In this document: positions 1 to 8,783 of the stretch, in pieces
Layout: each line of letters begins with the position of its first letter
Numbering within the stretch: position 1 is the stretch's first letter
Assembly (NCBI RefSeq): GCF_018863195.1
Contig: NZ_JAHKRT010000001.1
Location: forward strand, 310,001 to 374,000
DNA length: 64,000 nt
DNA from: Sphingomonas quercus
Lineage (GTDB): Bacteria; Pseudomonadota; Alphaproteobacteria; Sphingomonadales; Sphingomonadaceae
Reading direction: 5' to 3'
Made by a program: the position numbers and the translations under genes
Notes under the pieces: model-generated
The model's input: the letters and a program-made list of their open reading frames with translations, nothing else
What the model was told of the DNA's origin: nothing
Database searches by the model: none

Positions 1-169
1 CCCCTCGGACGTGAAGAACGGCCGCTTCACCAGCCTGCGCGTGCTGATCGGGCCCTATGAGGCCGGCCCCTATGCCGAGGGCAGCTACGACGTGAACCTT
101 CCCGTCGACGCCGCCATCCTCGCCCTGCTCCGCCCCGAGCGCCGCGGCGCCTTCGCCGCACGGCCATGA
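1..169 (+). CDS. C-terminal end of a DUF3298/RsiV-like protein (5' truncated by window)
   Basis: Only the last 55 codons are visible, read from base 2 to the TGA at 167-169. The tail contains IGPYEAGPYAEGSY and then LPVDAAILALL, which resembles the end of DUF3298 (RsiV/PdaC-type) domains in secreted or lipoprotein sphingomonad proteins, where a GPY.AGPYAEGSY segment precedes the terminal strand. The stop overlaps the radC start by ATGA, so the two genes are probably cotranscribed and translationally coupled. The N-terminus and any signal peptide lie outside the window. The family call rests on this short motif alone. Confidence 0.5.
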   Translation, partial: PSDVKNGRFTSLRVLIGPYEAGPYAEGSYDVNLPVDAAILALLRPERRGAFAARP

Positions 170-852
170 ACGAAATCGCCACCTCCGACGCCGCCGGCCA
201 TCGCGCGCGCATGCGTGAGCGACTGCTCCGCCATGGCGCGGAGACGCTCGGCGATGTCGAACTGGTCGAATATCTGCTTATGCTCGCCATCCCGCGCCGC
301 GACACCAAGCCGCTCGCCCGGCGGCTGCTGCGCGAGTTCGGCGATATCGAGCGGCTGATCTCCGCCCCGCCGGAGGCGCTGATGGCGATGGATGGCGTCG
401 GCGAGACGGTCGCCGCCGCCTTCAAGATCGCGCAGGGCGTCGCCATCCGCCTGCTCCGCCAGCGCACGCTCGAGCAGCCGGTGCTGGCCGGCTGGGAGGC
501 GCTGCTCGACTATCTCCACGCCGACATGGCCCATATCGGCATCGAGCGAGTGCGCGTGCTGCATCTCGATCGCCGCAACCGGCTGCTTCGCGACGAGGTG
601 ATGGCGGAAGGATCGGTGGATCAGGCGGCGTTGCATGTGCGCGAAGTCATCGCGCGCGCCATCCAGCTCGGCAGCTCCGCCCTGATCCTCGTCCACAATC
701 ACCCGAGTGGAGACGTGAAGCCCAGCCGGCAGGACATCGCGCTCACCCGCGAGGTCGTCGACGCCGGCCGTCCGCTGGGCATCACCGTCCACGATCACGT
801 CATCGTCGGCGGCGCCGGGCATAGCAGCATGCGCGCGCTGGGGCTGCTCTAG
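166..852 (+). CDS. radC: RadC family JAB-domain protein
   Basis: A 228-residue protein of the RadC/UPF0758 family. Residues 65-90 hold a helix-hairpin-helix-like segment (ALMAMDGVGETVAAAF) and residues 105-228 an MPN/JAB domain. The JAMM metal site is intact: H177 and H179 in HNHPSGD, S187, and D190. The family was once called a DNA repair protein, but that phenotype was withdrawn for E. coli; the domain predicts a zinc-dependent isopeptidase-like or nuclease-associated activity whose substrate is unknown. Start ATG 166 overlaps the preceding stop by 4 nt. The next gene is convergent, so radC ends this transcription unit. Confidence 0.93.
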   Translation: MNEIATSDAAGHRARMRERLLRHGAETLGDVELVEYLLMLAIPRRDTKPLARRLLREFGDIERLISAPPEALMAMDGVGETVAAAFKIAQGVAIRLLRQRTLEQPVLAGWEALLDYLHADMAHIGIERVRVLHLDRRNRLLRDEVMAEGSVDQAALHVREVIARAIQLGSSALILVHNHPSGDVKPSRQDIALTREVVDAGRPLGITVHDHVIVGGAGHSSMRALGLL

Positions 853-895
853 CGCCCCCCGCCTTCGCGCTCACCGTGAAAGCCCGCTCCTTTTC

Positions 896-1318
896 CTATT
901 GCGCCAGAAAGCTCGTCAGCTCCTGCGGCGTGATGACATGATCGCCATTCGCATCCGCCTTGCCGAAGAAGCCGGCGGTGGCGTTCAGCACCTGCGCCGG
1001 CGGCATGCCGTCGGCGCTGCGGCCGTTGGCGGCCATCACCCAGGCGCCGAATTCCAGAGGGGTCAGCGCACCCTTGTTCTCGCGATCATATTTGCCCCAT
1101 TGCGCGCGCACCGCATCGGCGATGACGCCGGAGGGCAGCGCCGCCGCCTGTGCCTGCGACTCCGCGGACGGAGAGGGAAGAACGGGGCCCTGCGGCGTAT
1201 CGGGCAGCGGCGGCAGCGCCCCGGCCGGCACGGCGGCGGACTGGGGAATGGCGGTCATGGGCGCTTGCGCGAGCGCCGGGCCGGCGAGCGCCGCCGCGGC
1301 GATGAGCAAGGTCTTCAT
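896..1318 (-). CDS. Secreted EF-hand domain protein
   Basis: A 140-residue protein starting MKTLLIAAAALAGPALAQ, a clean Sec signal peptide with cleavage after ALA. I chose ATG 1318 over an open extension to 1396 because GGAGA lies 6 nt upstream and the signal peptide begins there. A Pro/Ala-rich linker follows, then a pair of EF-hand-like segments. The second, DANGDHVITPQE, is a canonical loop with D1, N3, D5, I8 and E12; the first, DRENKGALTPLE, is degenerate. It probably binds calcium in the periplasm or outside the cell. Small EF-hand proteins of this kind are common in sphingomonads and their role is not known. It is convergent with radC. Confidence 0.8.
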   Translation of the reverse strand: MKTLLIAAAALAGPALAQAPMTAIPQSAAVPAGALPPLPDTPQGPVLPSPSAESQAQAAALPSGVIADAVRAQWGKYDRENKGALTPLEFGAWVMAANGRSADGMPPAQVLNATAGFFGKADANGDHVITPQELTSFLAQ

Positions 1319-1471
1319 CGAGAGTCTCCGATCGGTCTCATTGCCCGCCATAATCGCAGGCCTTGCCGCCACGACAAAGGTCGGTTCGTCGCGCAAAGCG
1401 GTTGACAGGGCGCACGCGGCATGATGCTGCGAGCGCTTCTCCTAACCCGGCAACCCTGACAGGACAGCGCC

Positions 1472-2773
1472 ATGATCCCCCGCTACGCACGCCCGCAGAT
1501 GGTCGATATCTGGACGCCGGAAAGCCGTTTCCGGATCTGGTTCGAGATCGAGGCGCATGCGCTGGACGCGATGGCCGAACTCGGCGTCGTGCCGAAGGAA
1601 GCCGCCGCTGCGGTGTGGGCCAAGGGGGGCTTCGACGTCGCCCGCATCGACGAGATCGAGGCCGAGGTGAAGCATGACGTCATCGCCTTCCTCACCTCCG
1701 TCGCCGAGCATGTCGGCCCCGAGGCGCGCTTCCTGCACCAGGGCATGACCAGTTCGGATGTCCTCGACACCTGCCTCGCGGTGCAGCTGAAGCGCGCCGC
1801 CGACCTGCTGATCGCGGACCTCGACGCGCTGCTCGCCGTGCTGCGCCGCCGGGCGGAGGAGCATCGCTACACGCCGACGATCGGCCGCAGCCACGGCATC
1901 CATGCCGAACCGGTCACCTTCGGCCTCAAGCTTGCCCAGGCCTACGCGGAGTTCGATCGCTGCCGCGCCCGCCTCGTCGCCGCGCGGGAAGAGATCGCCA
2001 CCTGCGCCATCTCCGGAGCGGTGGGCACCTTCGCCAACATCGACCCGCGCGTGGAAGCGCATGTCGCCGAGAAGATGGGCCTGACGGTCGAGCCCGTCTC
2101 GACGCAGGTCATCCCGCGCGATCGCCACGCGATGTTCTTCGCGGTGCTCGGCGTCGTCGCCTCCTGCATCGAGCGGCTGGCCATCGAGGTTCGCCATCTC
2201 CAGCGCACCGAGGTGCTCGAGGCAGAGGAATATTTCTCGCCCGGCCAGAAGGGCTCGTCGGCGATGCCGCACAAGCGCAACCCGGTGCTGACCGAGAACC
2301 TTACCGGCCTCGCCCGCCTCGTCCGCGCGGCAGTGACCCCGGCGATGGAGAATGTCGCGCTATGGCATGAGCGCGACATCAGCCATTCCTCGGTCGAGCG
2401 CGGCATCGGCCCCGACGCCACCGTAACGCTGGACTTTGCCCTGGCGCGGCTGACCGGGGTGATGGACAAGCTCGTCATCTATCCCGAGCGGATGCGCAAG
2501 AATCTCGACAAGATGGGCGGTCTGGTCCACTCCCAGCGCGTGCTGCTGGCCCTGACCCAGGCGGGCGCGTCGCGCGAGGACGCCTATCGGCTCGTCCAGC
2601 GCAACGCGATGAAGGTGTGGGATTCGGACGGGGAGCTCTCCTTGATGGAGCTGCTCAAGGCGGACCCCGACGTGACGGCGTCGCTGTCGGCGGAAGATAT
2701 CGAGGAGAAGTTCGACCTCGGTTATCATTACAAGCACGTCGATACGATCTTCCACCGCGTGTTCGGGGCCTGA
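1472..2773 (+). CDS. purB: Adenylosuccinate lyase
   Basis: A 433-residue lyase of the fumarase/aspartase superfamily, acting twice in purine synthesis: it splits SAICAR to AICAR plus fumarate, and adenylosuccinate to AMP plus fumarate. The superfamily signature SSAMPHKRNP lies at residues 262-271 and supplies the flexible catalytic serine loop. A TSSDVLDT segment earlier in the protein supplies further substrate contacts. Length fits the short bacterial PurB type. A TTGACA hexamer at 1402-1407 is a possible -35, but I see no good -10 with it. The region after the stop carries a palindromic repeat. Confidence 0.97.
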   Translation: MIPRYARPQMVDIWTPESRFRIWFEIEAHALDAMAELGVVPKEAAAAVWAKGGFDVARIDEIEAEVKHDVIAFLTSVAEHVGPEARFLHQGMTSSDVLDTCLAVQLKRAADLLIADLDALLAVLRRRAEEHRYTPTIGRSHGIHAEPVTFGLKLAQAYAEFDRCRARLVAAREEIATCAISGAVGTFANIDPRVEAHVAEKMGLTVEPVSTQVIPRDRHAMFFAVLGVVASCIERLAIEVRHLQRTEVLEAEEYFSPGQKGSSAMPHKRNPVLTENLTGLARLVRAAVTPAMENVALWHERDISHSSVERGIGPDATVTLDFALARLTGVMDKLVIYPERMRKNLDKMGGLVHSQRVLLALTQAGASREDAYRLVQRNAMKVWDSDGELSLMELLKADPDVTASLSAEDIEEKFDLGYHYKHVDTIFHRVFGA

Positions 2774-2786
2774 TCCGGCCAAAGCC

Positions 2787-2875
2787 GTCACCCTGAACCT
2801 GTTTCAGGCTCCATTCCGCCACAAGCTCCGGGGCTTGTGGCCGGTGGACGCTGAAACAACTCCGCATGACATCGC
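2787..2875. repeat. REP-like palindromic intergenic element (copy 1)
   Basis: An imperfect long palindrome between purB and the convergent acetyltransferase gene. The outer arms are TGTTTCAG..TCCA (from 2800) and TGGA..CTGAAACA (to 2858). The core CCACAAGC (2819-2826) and GCTTGTGG (2833-2840) can form an 8-bp stem. The leading GTCACCCTGAAC recurs at three other places in this window. It could fold in either transcript and act as a terminator or mRNA end stabiliser. Confidence 0.75.
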
Positions 2876-2886
2876 GACGATGCCAA

Positions 2887-3405
2887 TCACCCCCGCCGCA
2901 TGATGAACTCGTCGTCGCGCCAGTTGCCGACGGCATATTGATAGGCGCCCACCGTGGCGAAGCCTCGCGCCGCATAGAAATGCTGCGCCTTGTCGTTGCC
3001 GGACCATACGCCGAGCCACAGCCGGCGCGGCCCGGAGCGCTCAAGCCAGCCGATCGCCGCATCGAACAGGCGCGCCCCAAGCCCGGTTCCCTGCGCCGCC
3101 CTGGCGACATAAAGCATGCGCAACTCGCCGTCCTCGGTTGAGGCTTCGGGGTGCGGAAGCTGGCAGGGGCCGGCCACGGCATAGCCCCGGGCCACGCCGT
3201 CCGCCGTCTCGCCGATCCATACCCGCGTGTCGGGCCCGGCGATGCGGGCAGCGAACACATCCGCGCCAAACGTCTTCGGCGCCCAGACGGCGACATCCTC
3301 AGGCGGATAGGGGATGCCGAAGCCGCCCTCCATGAACGTCTCGCGGAAAGTCGCCTCGCTCAGGCGGGACAGGGCCTCGGCATCGGTGGCTTCGGCCACC
3401 CGCAC
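2887..3405 (-). CDS. GNAT family N-acetyltransferase
   Basis: About 172 residues. The acetyl-CoA binding region is visible as LRMLYVARAAQGTGLGARLFDAA, matching GNAT motif A (V..QG.G.G..L), followed by the motif B region where FYAARGF marks the usual F-Y-x-x-x-G-F end. Substrate is unknown. The start is uncertain: GTG 3405 (VRVAEATD) follows the dnaJ stop by 13 nt with AAGG upstream, while open frame continues back into dnaJ. GTG 3399 is another option. Placed directly behind dnaJ on the same strand, it may be read through from the dnaKJ transcript. Confidence 0.83.
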   Translation of the reverse strand: MRVAEATDAEALSRLSEATFRETFMEGGFGIPYPPEDVAVWAPKTFGADVFAARIAGPDTRVWIGETADGVARGYAVAGPCQLPHPEASTEDGELRMLYVARAAQGTGLGARLFDAAIGWLERSGPRRLWLGVWSGNDKAQHFYAARGFATVGAYQYAVGNWRDDEFIMRRG

Positions 3406-3418
3406 GCGCGTCCCGGCC

Positions 3419-4540
3419 TTATTCAGCGAACCGGCCCTTGAGGCGCGAGAAAAAGCCCTCCGGCTGATCCTCCACCGCGCCGCCCAGTTCGATCGAGCGC
3501 AGTTCCTCGAGCAGTTCGCGGCTGCGCGGATCGAGCCTCGTCGGCGTCTCGACATCGACCTGGATGACGAGGTCGCCCGCGCCGCGGCCATTGAGCACCG
3601 GCATGCCGGCGCCGCGCTGGCGCAGCTGGCGGCCGGACTGGATGCCGGCCGGCACGCGGATCTCATGGTTATGGCCGTCAATACCCTCGACGGAGATGAC
3701 CCCGCCGAGCGCCGCGGTTCCGAAGCCGATCGGCACCCGCGTCAGCAACATGGTGCCGTCACGCTCGAACCGTTCATGCCGGGCGACATGCAGGAAGATG
3801 TAGAGATCGCCCGGAGGCGCGCCGCGTGCGCCGGCCTCGCCTTCGCCGGTGAGGCGGATGCGCGTGCCCTCGTCGACACCGGCGGGAATCTTCACCGACA
3901 GTGTCTTGCTGCGATCCACCCGGCCCTCGCCGCGGCAGCCGGGGCACGGATCGGCGATCACCTGCCCCGCGCCGTGGCAGGACGGGCAGACCCGCTCGAC
4001 CACGAAGAAGCCCTGCTGCGCGCGCACCTTGCCGTGGCCCGCGCAGGTGCGGCAGGCGCTGGCCGAAGTGCCCGGCTTGGCGCCACTGCCGTCGCATTGT
4101 TCGCACGTCGCAGCGACCTCGATCGAGACCGAGGCGTCCTTGCCGTGAAACGCATCCTCGAGGGTGATCTCCATGTCGTAGCGCAGGTCAGCGCCGCGCT
4201 GGTTGGTGCGCCCGCGCCCGCGGCCGCCCCCCATGAACTCGCCGAAGATATCCTCGAAGATATCCGAAAAGCCTTCGAAGCCCTGCGCGCCGCCACCGCC
4301 CCGGCCGCCATTCTCGAAGGCGGCATGGCCGAAGCGATCATAGGCCGCGCGCTTCTGCGGGTCCTTCAGGCAATCATAGGCGTGGCTGATCGACTTGAAT
4401 TTCGCCTCTGAATCCTTGCAGCCCGGATTCTTGTCGGGATGATAGCGCAACGCGAGGCGGCGATAGGCGGCCTTGATGGTCTTGTCGTCGGCGCCGCGCT
4501 CGACCTCAAGAAGCTCGTAGAAATCCACACTCTCGGACAT
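3419..4540 (-). CDS. dnaJ: Chaperone protein DnaJ (Hsp40)
   Basis: A 373-residue class I J-protein that delivers unfolded clients to DnaK and stimulates its ATPase. Domains in order: J domain (residues 5-70) with the HPD motif at 34-36, a Gly-rich linker around 75-115, four CxxCxGxG zinc-binding repeats ([32 protein letters not shown]), then the two C-terminal client-binding domains. ATG 4540 is chosen because [11 protein letters not shown] begins the J domain and AGGGG sits 5 nt upstream. It follows dnaK by 52 bp on the same strand, with a strong hairpin between them. Confidence 0.98.
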   Translation of the reverse strand: MSESVDFYELLEVERGADDKTIKAAYRRLALRYHPDKNPGCKDSEAKFKSISHAYDCLKDPQKRAAYDRFGHAAFENGGRGGGGAQGFEGFSDIFEDIFGEFMGGGRGRGRTNQRGADLRYDMEITLEDAFHGKDASVSIEVAATCEQCDGSGAKPGTSASACRTCAGHGKVRAQQGFFVVERVCPSCHGAGQVIADPCPGCRGEGRVDRSKTLSVKIPAGVDEGTRIRLTGEGEAGARGAPPGDLYIFLHVARHERFERDGTMLLTRVPIGFGTAALGGVISVEGIDGHNHEIRVPAGIQSGRQLRQRGAGMPVLNGRGAGDLVIQVDVETPTRLDPRSRELLEELRSIELGGAVEDQPEGFFSRLKGRFAE

Positions 4541-4556
4541 GACGACCCCTGCGTGA

Positions 4557-4584
4557 CGGGGCCGCCGCATGTGCGGCGGCCCCG
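4557..4584 (-). promoter_or_regulatory. Intercistronic stem-loop between dnaK and dnaJ
   Basis: A perfect 13-bp inverted repeat, CGGGGCCGCCGCA (4557-4569) with its complement at 4572-4584 and almost no loop. On the minus-strand transcript it lies after the dnaK stop and before the dnaJ Shine-Dalgarno. No run of T follows it, so it does not look like a standard intrinsic terminator. It may instead attenuate or stabilise the upstream dnaK mRNA, giving more DnaK than DnaJ. Confidence 0.7.
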
Positions 4585-4592
4585 CTCATTCC

Positions 4593-6515
4593 TCACTTCT
4601 TGTCGTCTTCCACTTCGGAGAATTCGGCGTCGACGACATCCTCGCCGCCGCCCGCATTCCCCGCGCCCGTGCCCGCGCCGGCAGCGGCGTTGGGCGAGGC
4701 CGAGGCCTGCTGCTCCTTCTCGTAGATCGCCTGACCCAGCTTCATCGCCACCTGGCTGAGCGCCTGGGTCTTGCTGTTCATGGCGTCCGCGTCGCCGCCT
4801 TCCACCGCGGCTTTCGCCTCGGCGATCGCCGCCTCGATCTCCGACTTGAGCCCCGCGTCGACCTTGTCGCCATGCTCCTTGAGCTGGCTCTCCGTCGAAT
4901 GGATCAGGCTGTCGGCCTGGTTCTTCGCCTCGGCGGTCGCACGGCGCTTCTTGTCCTCCTCGGCGAAGGCCTCGGCGTCCTTGACCATCTTCTCGATGTC
5001 GGTGTCGGACAGGCCGCCCGACGCCTGGATGCGAATCTGCTGCTCCTTGCCGGTGCCCTTGTCCTTGGCGTGGACGTTGACGAGGCCGTTGGCGTCGATG
5101 TCGAACGTCACCTCGATCTGCGGCACGCCGCGCGGCGCCGGCGGGATGCCGATCAGGTCGAACTGGCCGAGCAGCTTGTTGTCGGCGGCCATCTCGCGCT
5201 CGCCCTGGAAGACGCGGATCGTCACCGCCGACTGATTGTCGTCAGCCGTGGAATAGACCTGCGACTTCTTGGTCGGGATGGTGGTGTTGCGGTCGATCAT
5301 GCGGGTGAACACGCCGCCCAGCGTCTCGATGCCCAGCGACAGCGGGGTCACGTCGAGCAGCAGCACGTCCTTCACGTCGCCCTGCAGCACGCCGGCCTGG
5401 ATGGCGGCGCCCATTGCCACGACTTCGTCCGGATTGACGCCGGTGTGCGGCTCCTTGCCGAAATAGGCCTTCACCACGTCGCGCACCTTGGGCATGCGCG
5501 TCATGCCGCCGACGAGCACGATCTCGTCGATCTGGTCCGCCTTGAGGCCGGCGTCGGCCAGCGCCTTCTTGACCGGCTCGATCGAGCGCTGGATCAGCGG
5601 CTCGACCAGCTTCTCGAGGTCGGTGCGGCTGATCGACTTGACGAGGTGCTTCGGTCCCGTCGCATCGGCGGTGATGAAGGGCAGGTTGACCTCGGTGGTC
5701 TGCGCGGAGGACAGCTCGATCTTCGCCTTCTCGGCCGATTCCTTCAGGCGCTGCAGCGCGAGGCGATCGTTGCGCAGGTCGATGCCCTCGGCCTTCTTGA
5801 ACTCGTCGGCCAGAAACTCGACGACCCGGCTGTCGAAATCCTCGCCGCCGAGGAAGGTGTCGCCGTTGGTCGACTTCACCTCGAACACGCCGTCGCCGAC
5901 TTCGAGGATCGAGATGTCGAACGTGCCGCCGCCAAGGTCATAGACGGCGATCGTCTTGTTCTCGTTCTTCTCGAGGCCATAGGCGAGCGCGGCCGCGGTC
6001 GGCTCGTTGATGATGCGCAGCACCTCGAGGCCGGCAATCTGGCCGGCGTCCTTGGTCGCCTGGCGCTGGGCGTCGTTGAAATAGGCCGGGACGGTGATCA
6101 CCGCCTGCGTCACGGTCTCGCCGAGATAGGCCTCGGCGGTCTCCTTCATCTTCTGCAGCGTGAAGGCGGAGATCTGCGACGGGGAATAATCCTTGCCGCC
6201 CGCCTGCACCCAGGCGTCGCCATTCTGGCCGCGCACGATGTGGTACGGCACCAGCTCGGTATCGCGCTTGGTCACGGGATCGTCGAAGCGGCGGCCGATG
6301 AGGCGCTTCACCGCAAAGATCGTGTTATCGGGATTGGTCACCGCCTGGCGCTTGGCCGGCTGGCCGATGAGCCGCTCGCCGTCCTTGGCGAAGGCGACGA
6401 TCGACGGGGTGGTTCGCGCGCCCTCGGAATTCTCGATCACCTTGGGCTTGCCGCCCTCCATCACCGCCACGCAGCTGTTGGTGGTCCCGAGATCGATCCC
6501 GATCACTTTAGCCAT
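4593..6515 (-). CDS. dnaK: Chaperone protein DnaK (Hsp70)
   Basis: A 640-residue Hsp70. The nucleotide-binding domain starts [15 protein letters not shown]; the second phosphate loop is seen as [12 protein letters not shown] and the adenosine motif as [12 protein letters not shown]. The substrate-binding domain follows, then a helical lid and the acidic tail ending EVEDDKK. ATG 6515 is fixed by this N-terminus and by AAAGGA 5 nt upstream; an open frame upstream of it is not coding. It acts with DnaJ and GrpE in cytoplasmic folding. An RpoH-like promoter lies about 95-120 bp upstream. Confidence 0.99.
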   Translation of the reverse strand: MAKVIGIDLGTTNSCVAVMEGGKPKVIENSEGARTTPSIVAFAKDGERLIGQPAKRQAVTNPDNTIFAVKRLIGRRFDDPVTKRDTELVPYHIVRGQNGDAWVQAGGKDYSPSQISAFTLQKMKETAEAYLGETVTQAVITVPAYFNDAQRQATKDAGQIAGLEVLRIINEPTAAALAYGLEKNENKTIAVYDLGGGTFDISILEVGDGVFEVKSTNGDTFLGGEDFDSRVVEFLADEFKKAEGIDLRNDRLALQRLKESAEKAKIELSSAQTTEVNLPFITADATGPKHLVKSISRTDLEKLVEPLIQRSIEPVKKALADAGLKADQIDEIVLVGGMTRMPKVRDVVKAYFGKEPHTGVNPDEVVAMGAAIQAGVLQGDVKDVLLLDVTPLSLGIETLGGVFTRMIDRNTTIPTKKSQVYSTADDNQSAVTIRVFQGEREMAADNKLLGQFDLIGIPPAPRGVPQIEVTFDIDANGLVNVHAKDKGTGKEQQIRIQASGGLSDTDIEKMVKDAEAFAEEDKKRRATAEAKNQADSLIHSTESQLKEHGDKVDAGLKSEIEAAIAEAKAAVEGGDADAMNSKTQALSQVAMKLGQAIYEKEQQASASPNAAAGAGTGAGNAGGGEDVVDAEFSEVEDDKK

Positions 6516-6609
6516 GTTAGTCCTTTCATCCCCACATATAGAGCCGCCGCCCGCTTCCCTCATCAAGCAGAAGCGGAATGGCGAGCCAGTGCGTTCATTT
6601 CGCCCGGCG

Positions 6610-6637
6610 ATATAGGGGTGCGGCCAGTTGCTGCAAG
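6610..6637 (-). promoter_or_regulatory. RpoH (sigma-32)-like heat-shock promoter of dnaK
   Basis: Read on the minus strand, CTTG (6637-6634) is separated by 17 nt from CCTATAT (6616-6610). This fits the alphaproteobacterial RpoH pattern CTTG-N16/17-CYTATNT. Transcription would start near 6600, giving a leader of about 85 nt. The leader can also form a 7-bp CCGCTTC/GAAGCGG hairpin. The position before dnaK is where a heat-shock promoter is expected. Confidence 0.65.
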
Positions 6638-6693
6638 ACGCCTTGGCGGTTAAGCAGCCGCCGAATTCCTGCCGATCGCAAAGGATGTTGGCC

Positions 6694-7131
6694 ATGGTCC
6701 GTCGCACGCTCACCCTCATGGCGGCATTCGGGCTGGCCGCATGCGGCGGCGGCGGCGGCAAGGAGGTCAGCGTCACCGACGCCGAGGTCCGCTTGCCGGT
6801 CGTGCCGGGCCGCCCGGGCGCTGCCTATTTCACGGTCACCGCCGGCGGGCAGGCCACCCGCCTCGTCTCCGTCGAGGGGCCGGCGGCGACGCGGATCGAG
6901 CTGCATTCCAACACCAACGTCAACGGCCATATGGAGATGCACCGGCTGGACGGCGTGGCGCTGGCCGCCGGCCAGAAGATCAGCTTCGCGCCCACCGGCA
7001 ACCACGCCATGCTGTTCGGCGTCCCCCCGACGCTGAAGCCGGGCGACACCACCCGCCTCACCTTCCGCTTCGAAAAGGGCGTCCCCGTCACCGCGGAGGC
7101 GAAGGTCGTGGCGGGGACGGACGCCCACTGA
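6694..7131 (+). CDS. PCu(A)C-type copper chaperone lipoprotein
   Basis: A 145-residue lipoprotein. LAAC at residues 14-17 is a good lipobox, so the mature protein would start at C17 and be anchored in the membrane facing the periplasm. The body matches the PCuAC (DUF461) fold: an ELH segment, then HMEM, then AGQKISF, then NHAMLFGV, giving the spaced His and Met ligands used to bind Cu(I) for delivery to cytochrome oxidase. ATG 6694 is preferred over ATG 6685 because AAGGA at 6681-6685 is 8 nt from the former. It is divergent from dnaK and overlaps the next gene. Confidence 0.85.
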   Translation: MVRRTLTLMAAFGLAACGGGGGKEVSVTDAEVRLPVVPGRPGAAYFTVTAGGQATRLVSVEGPAATRIELHSNTNVNGHMEMHRLDGVALAAGQKISFAPTGNHAMLFGVPPTLKPGDTTRLTFRFEKGVPVTAEAKVVAGTDAH

Positions 7132-7607
7132 TCGCCACCGCGCCGGCCGCGAGCCGCGCCCTCACGCCGGGCGAGGTGGCGCTGGTCCGCGCCATGTTCG
7201 GCGATGCCATCGACACCGCCGCCGTCAGGCTGCACCGTCGCCGCTGGTGGCCGTTCCAGCCGCGCCATTACTGCATGGCGCCGGACGGGCACCTCTGGTT
7301 CCACCCGGAAGGCGATCTCTGGCAGGAGGATTTCGCCGACGCGCCGCTGGCGCTGCAGGGGCTGTTCATCCATGAGATGACCCATGTCTGGCAAACGGCA
7401 CGCGGCGGCCGATGGTGGCTGCCGCTGATGCGGCATCCCTTCTGTCGCTATCGCTATGCGCTGACGCCCGGAAAGCCCTTCGCCGCCTACGGCATCGAGC
7501 AACAGGCCGAGATCGTCCGCCACGCCTTCCTGCTGCGCAATGGCTGGATATTGGAAGGTCGCCCGCAATTGTCCGTTTACGAGACGCTCCTGCCCTTCCC
7601 GGCCTAG
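7128..7607 (+). CDS. HEMTH-motif putative zinc metallopeptidase-like protein
   Basis: Roughly 159 residues with HEMTHVWQ, an HExxH zinc-binding and catalytic motif, in an otherwise basic, Trp-rich protein (RRRWWPFQPRHYC, GHLWFHPEG). This resembles a small sphingomonad family often labelled vgr-related protein, and more loosely the DUF4157-type HExxH domains. No signal peptide is seen. The start is a problem: no ATG, GTG or TTG precedes the conserved LTPGEVALVRAMFG region in a sensible place. CTG 7128 overlaps the upstream stop by 4 nt and is my best guess; an internal GTG 7176 or ATG 7194 would remove conserved sequence. Confidence 0.65.
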   Translation: MIATAPAASRALTPGEVALVRAMFGDAIDTAAVRLHRRRWWPFQPRHYCMAPDGHLWFHPEGDLWQEDFADAPLALQGLFIHEMTHVWQTARGGRWWLPLMRHPFCRYRYALTPGKPFAAYGIEQQAEIVRHAFLLRNGWILEGRPQLSVYETLLPFPA

Positions 7608-7672
7608 CGGCTTGGCAAGCCCGCGCGGCCGAGTTACGGCGCCGAAACCAGTTTTGTTAAGGGTTGAAGGCG

Positions 7673-8224
7673 ATGAAGGCCGGCCAGGGTCCGGTCGTGC
7701 GGCGAATAGTCTCCGTCCTGTTCCTGATCGTCGGCAGTGCGGCCTGCCTCTCGATGACGGCGCAGGACCCGTCCGGACGCGTCAACGAACGGCTGCTCGC
7801 CGCCCATAATGGCGAGCGTGGCCGGGTCGGCGTGCCGCCGCTGCGCTGGAACGCGAGACTTGCCGCGGAAGCGGCGCGATACGCCGCCGAGCTCGTCGCC
7901 CAGCCGGTGCCGGTCTTGCGGCACGATGTCCTGATGGAGAGCCCCGACAATATCGAGGGCGAGAATATCTGGCTCGGCACCCGCGCCGCCTATTCGCCCG
8001 AGGACATGGTCGGCCTGTGGCTCGGCGAGCGCAGGGCGTTCAGGAACGGCCTGTTCCCCAACGTCTCGGCGACCGGCAACTACATGGATGTCGCCCATTA
8101 TACCCAGGTCGTCTGGCGCAGCACCCGCGAGGTCGGCTGCGCCATCGGGACCGGCGAAGATTACGAGGTGCTGGTCTGCCGCTATCTGGAAGGCGGCAAC
8201 GTCACCGGCGAGCGGAGCTTCTAG
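7673..8224 (+). CDS. Secreted CAP (SCP/PR-1) domain protein
   Basis: About 183 residues. An N-terminal hydrophobic stretch (VVRRIVSVLFLIVGSAAC) is a signal peptide, possibly a weak lipoprotein signal at SAAC. The CAP domain follows: AHNGERGRVGVPPLRW at the start, GENIW in the middle, and HYTQVVW, the CAP signature, then VGCAIG and VCRY near the end. Bacterial CAP proteins are extracytoplasmic and mostly uncharacterised. ATG 7673 has TAAGGG 9 nt upstream; a TTG at 7664 is less likely. The gene is convergent with grpE. Confidence 0.85.
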   Translation: MKAGQGPVVRRIVSVLFLIVGSAACLSMTAQDPSGRVNERLLAAHNGERGRVGVPPLRWNARLAAEAARYAAELVAQPVPVLRHDVLMESPDNIEGENIWLGTRAAYSPEDMVGLWLGERRAFRNGLFPNVSATGNYMDVAHYTQVVWRSTREVGCAIGTGEDYEVLVCRYLEGGNVTGERSF

Positions 8225-8225
8225 C

Positions 8226-8783
8226 TCAGCCCGCCGCCTTCGCCACCGCGACCAGCGCCGGGCGCAGCAGCCGATCCTTCAGCATGTAGCCGGCCTGCAT
8301 CTCCTGGACGATCGTGCCCGGCTGGGCGTCGTCGCTGGGCAGCTCGACCATCGCCTGATGGCGATGCGGATCGAGCGGCTGGCCGAGCGCCTCGACACGG
8401 GTGATGCCATGGCGAGAGAAGACATTGTCCAGCTCGCGGCCCGTCGCCTCCAGACCTGAAACGAGGCCCTTCAGCTTGTCGTTGGCGCGCAGCTCTTCGG
8501 GGATCGCGGCCAGCGCGCGGGCGAGATTGTCGGCGACGGACAGCATGTCGCGGGCGAAGCCGGTGGCGGCGTAGGCGGCAGCGTCCGCCTTTTCCTTCTC
8601 CAGCCGGCGGCGGACATTCTGCGTCTCGGCAGCGGCATAGAGCGCCTTCTGGCGGAGATCCTCCACCTCGGCGCGCAACGCCGCCAGCCCGTCCTCGCCC
8701 GCAGGGGCGGAGTCGGCGGCCTCGGCGATATCCTCGCGCAGCTCTTCGTTCACGGATTCGTTGGCGGAATTCTCTGTGCTCAT
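8226..8783 (-). CDS. grpE: Nucleotide exchange factor GrpE
   Basis: A 185-residue GrpE, the ADP-release factor for DnaK. The N-terminus is acidic and disordered (about 1-30). A long helix and coiled coil spans about 30-95, including AAAETQNVRRRLEKEK. The C-terminal beta domain ends with EMQAGYMLKDRLLRPALV, the family signature. Its start overlaps the hrcA stop by 4 nt (ATGA), so both are made from one message. The gene is on the same strand as dnaK, about 1.7 kb upstream of it. Confidence 0.97.
   Translation of the reverse strand: MSTENSANESVNEELREDIAEAADSAPAGEDGLAALRAEVEDLRQKALYAAAETQNVRRRLEKEKADAAAYAATGFARDMLSVADNLARALAAIPEELRANDKLKGLVSGLEATGRELDNVFSRHGITRVEALGQPLDPHRHQAMVELPSDDAQPGTIVQEMQAGYMLKDRLLRPALVAVAKAAG

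Noticed and set aside
1402-1430. Promoter for purB built on TTGACA at 1402-1407
   Set aside because: The -35 is perfect but no acceptable -10 occurs at 16-18 nt spacing, so I left it out of the feature list.
4569-6653. 694-codon plus-strand open frame opposite dnaK
   Set aside because: Antisense to a certain dnaK gene; the composition (Leu/Arg/His/Asp-rich, no motifs) is that of a GC shadow.
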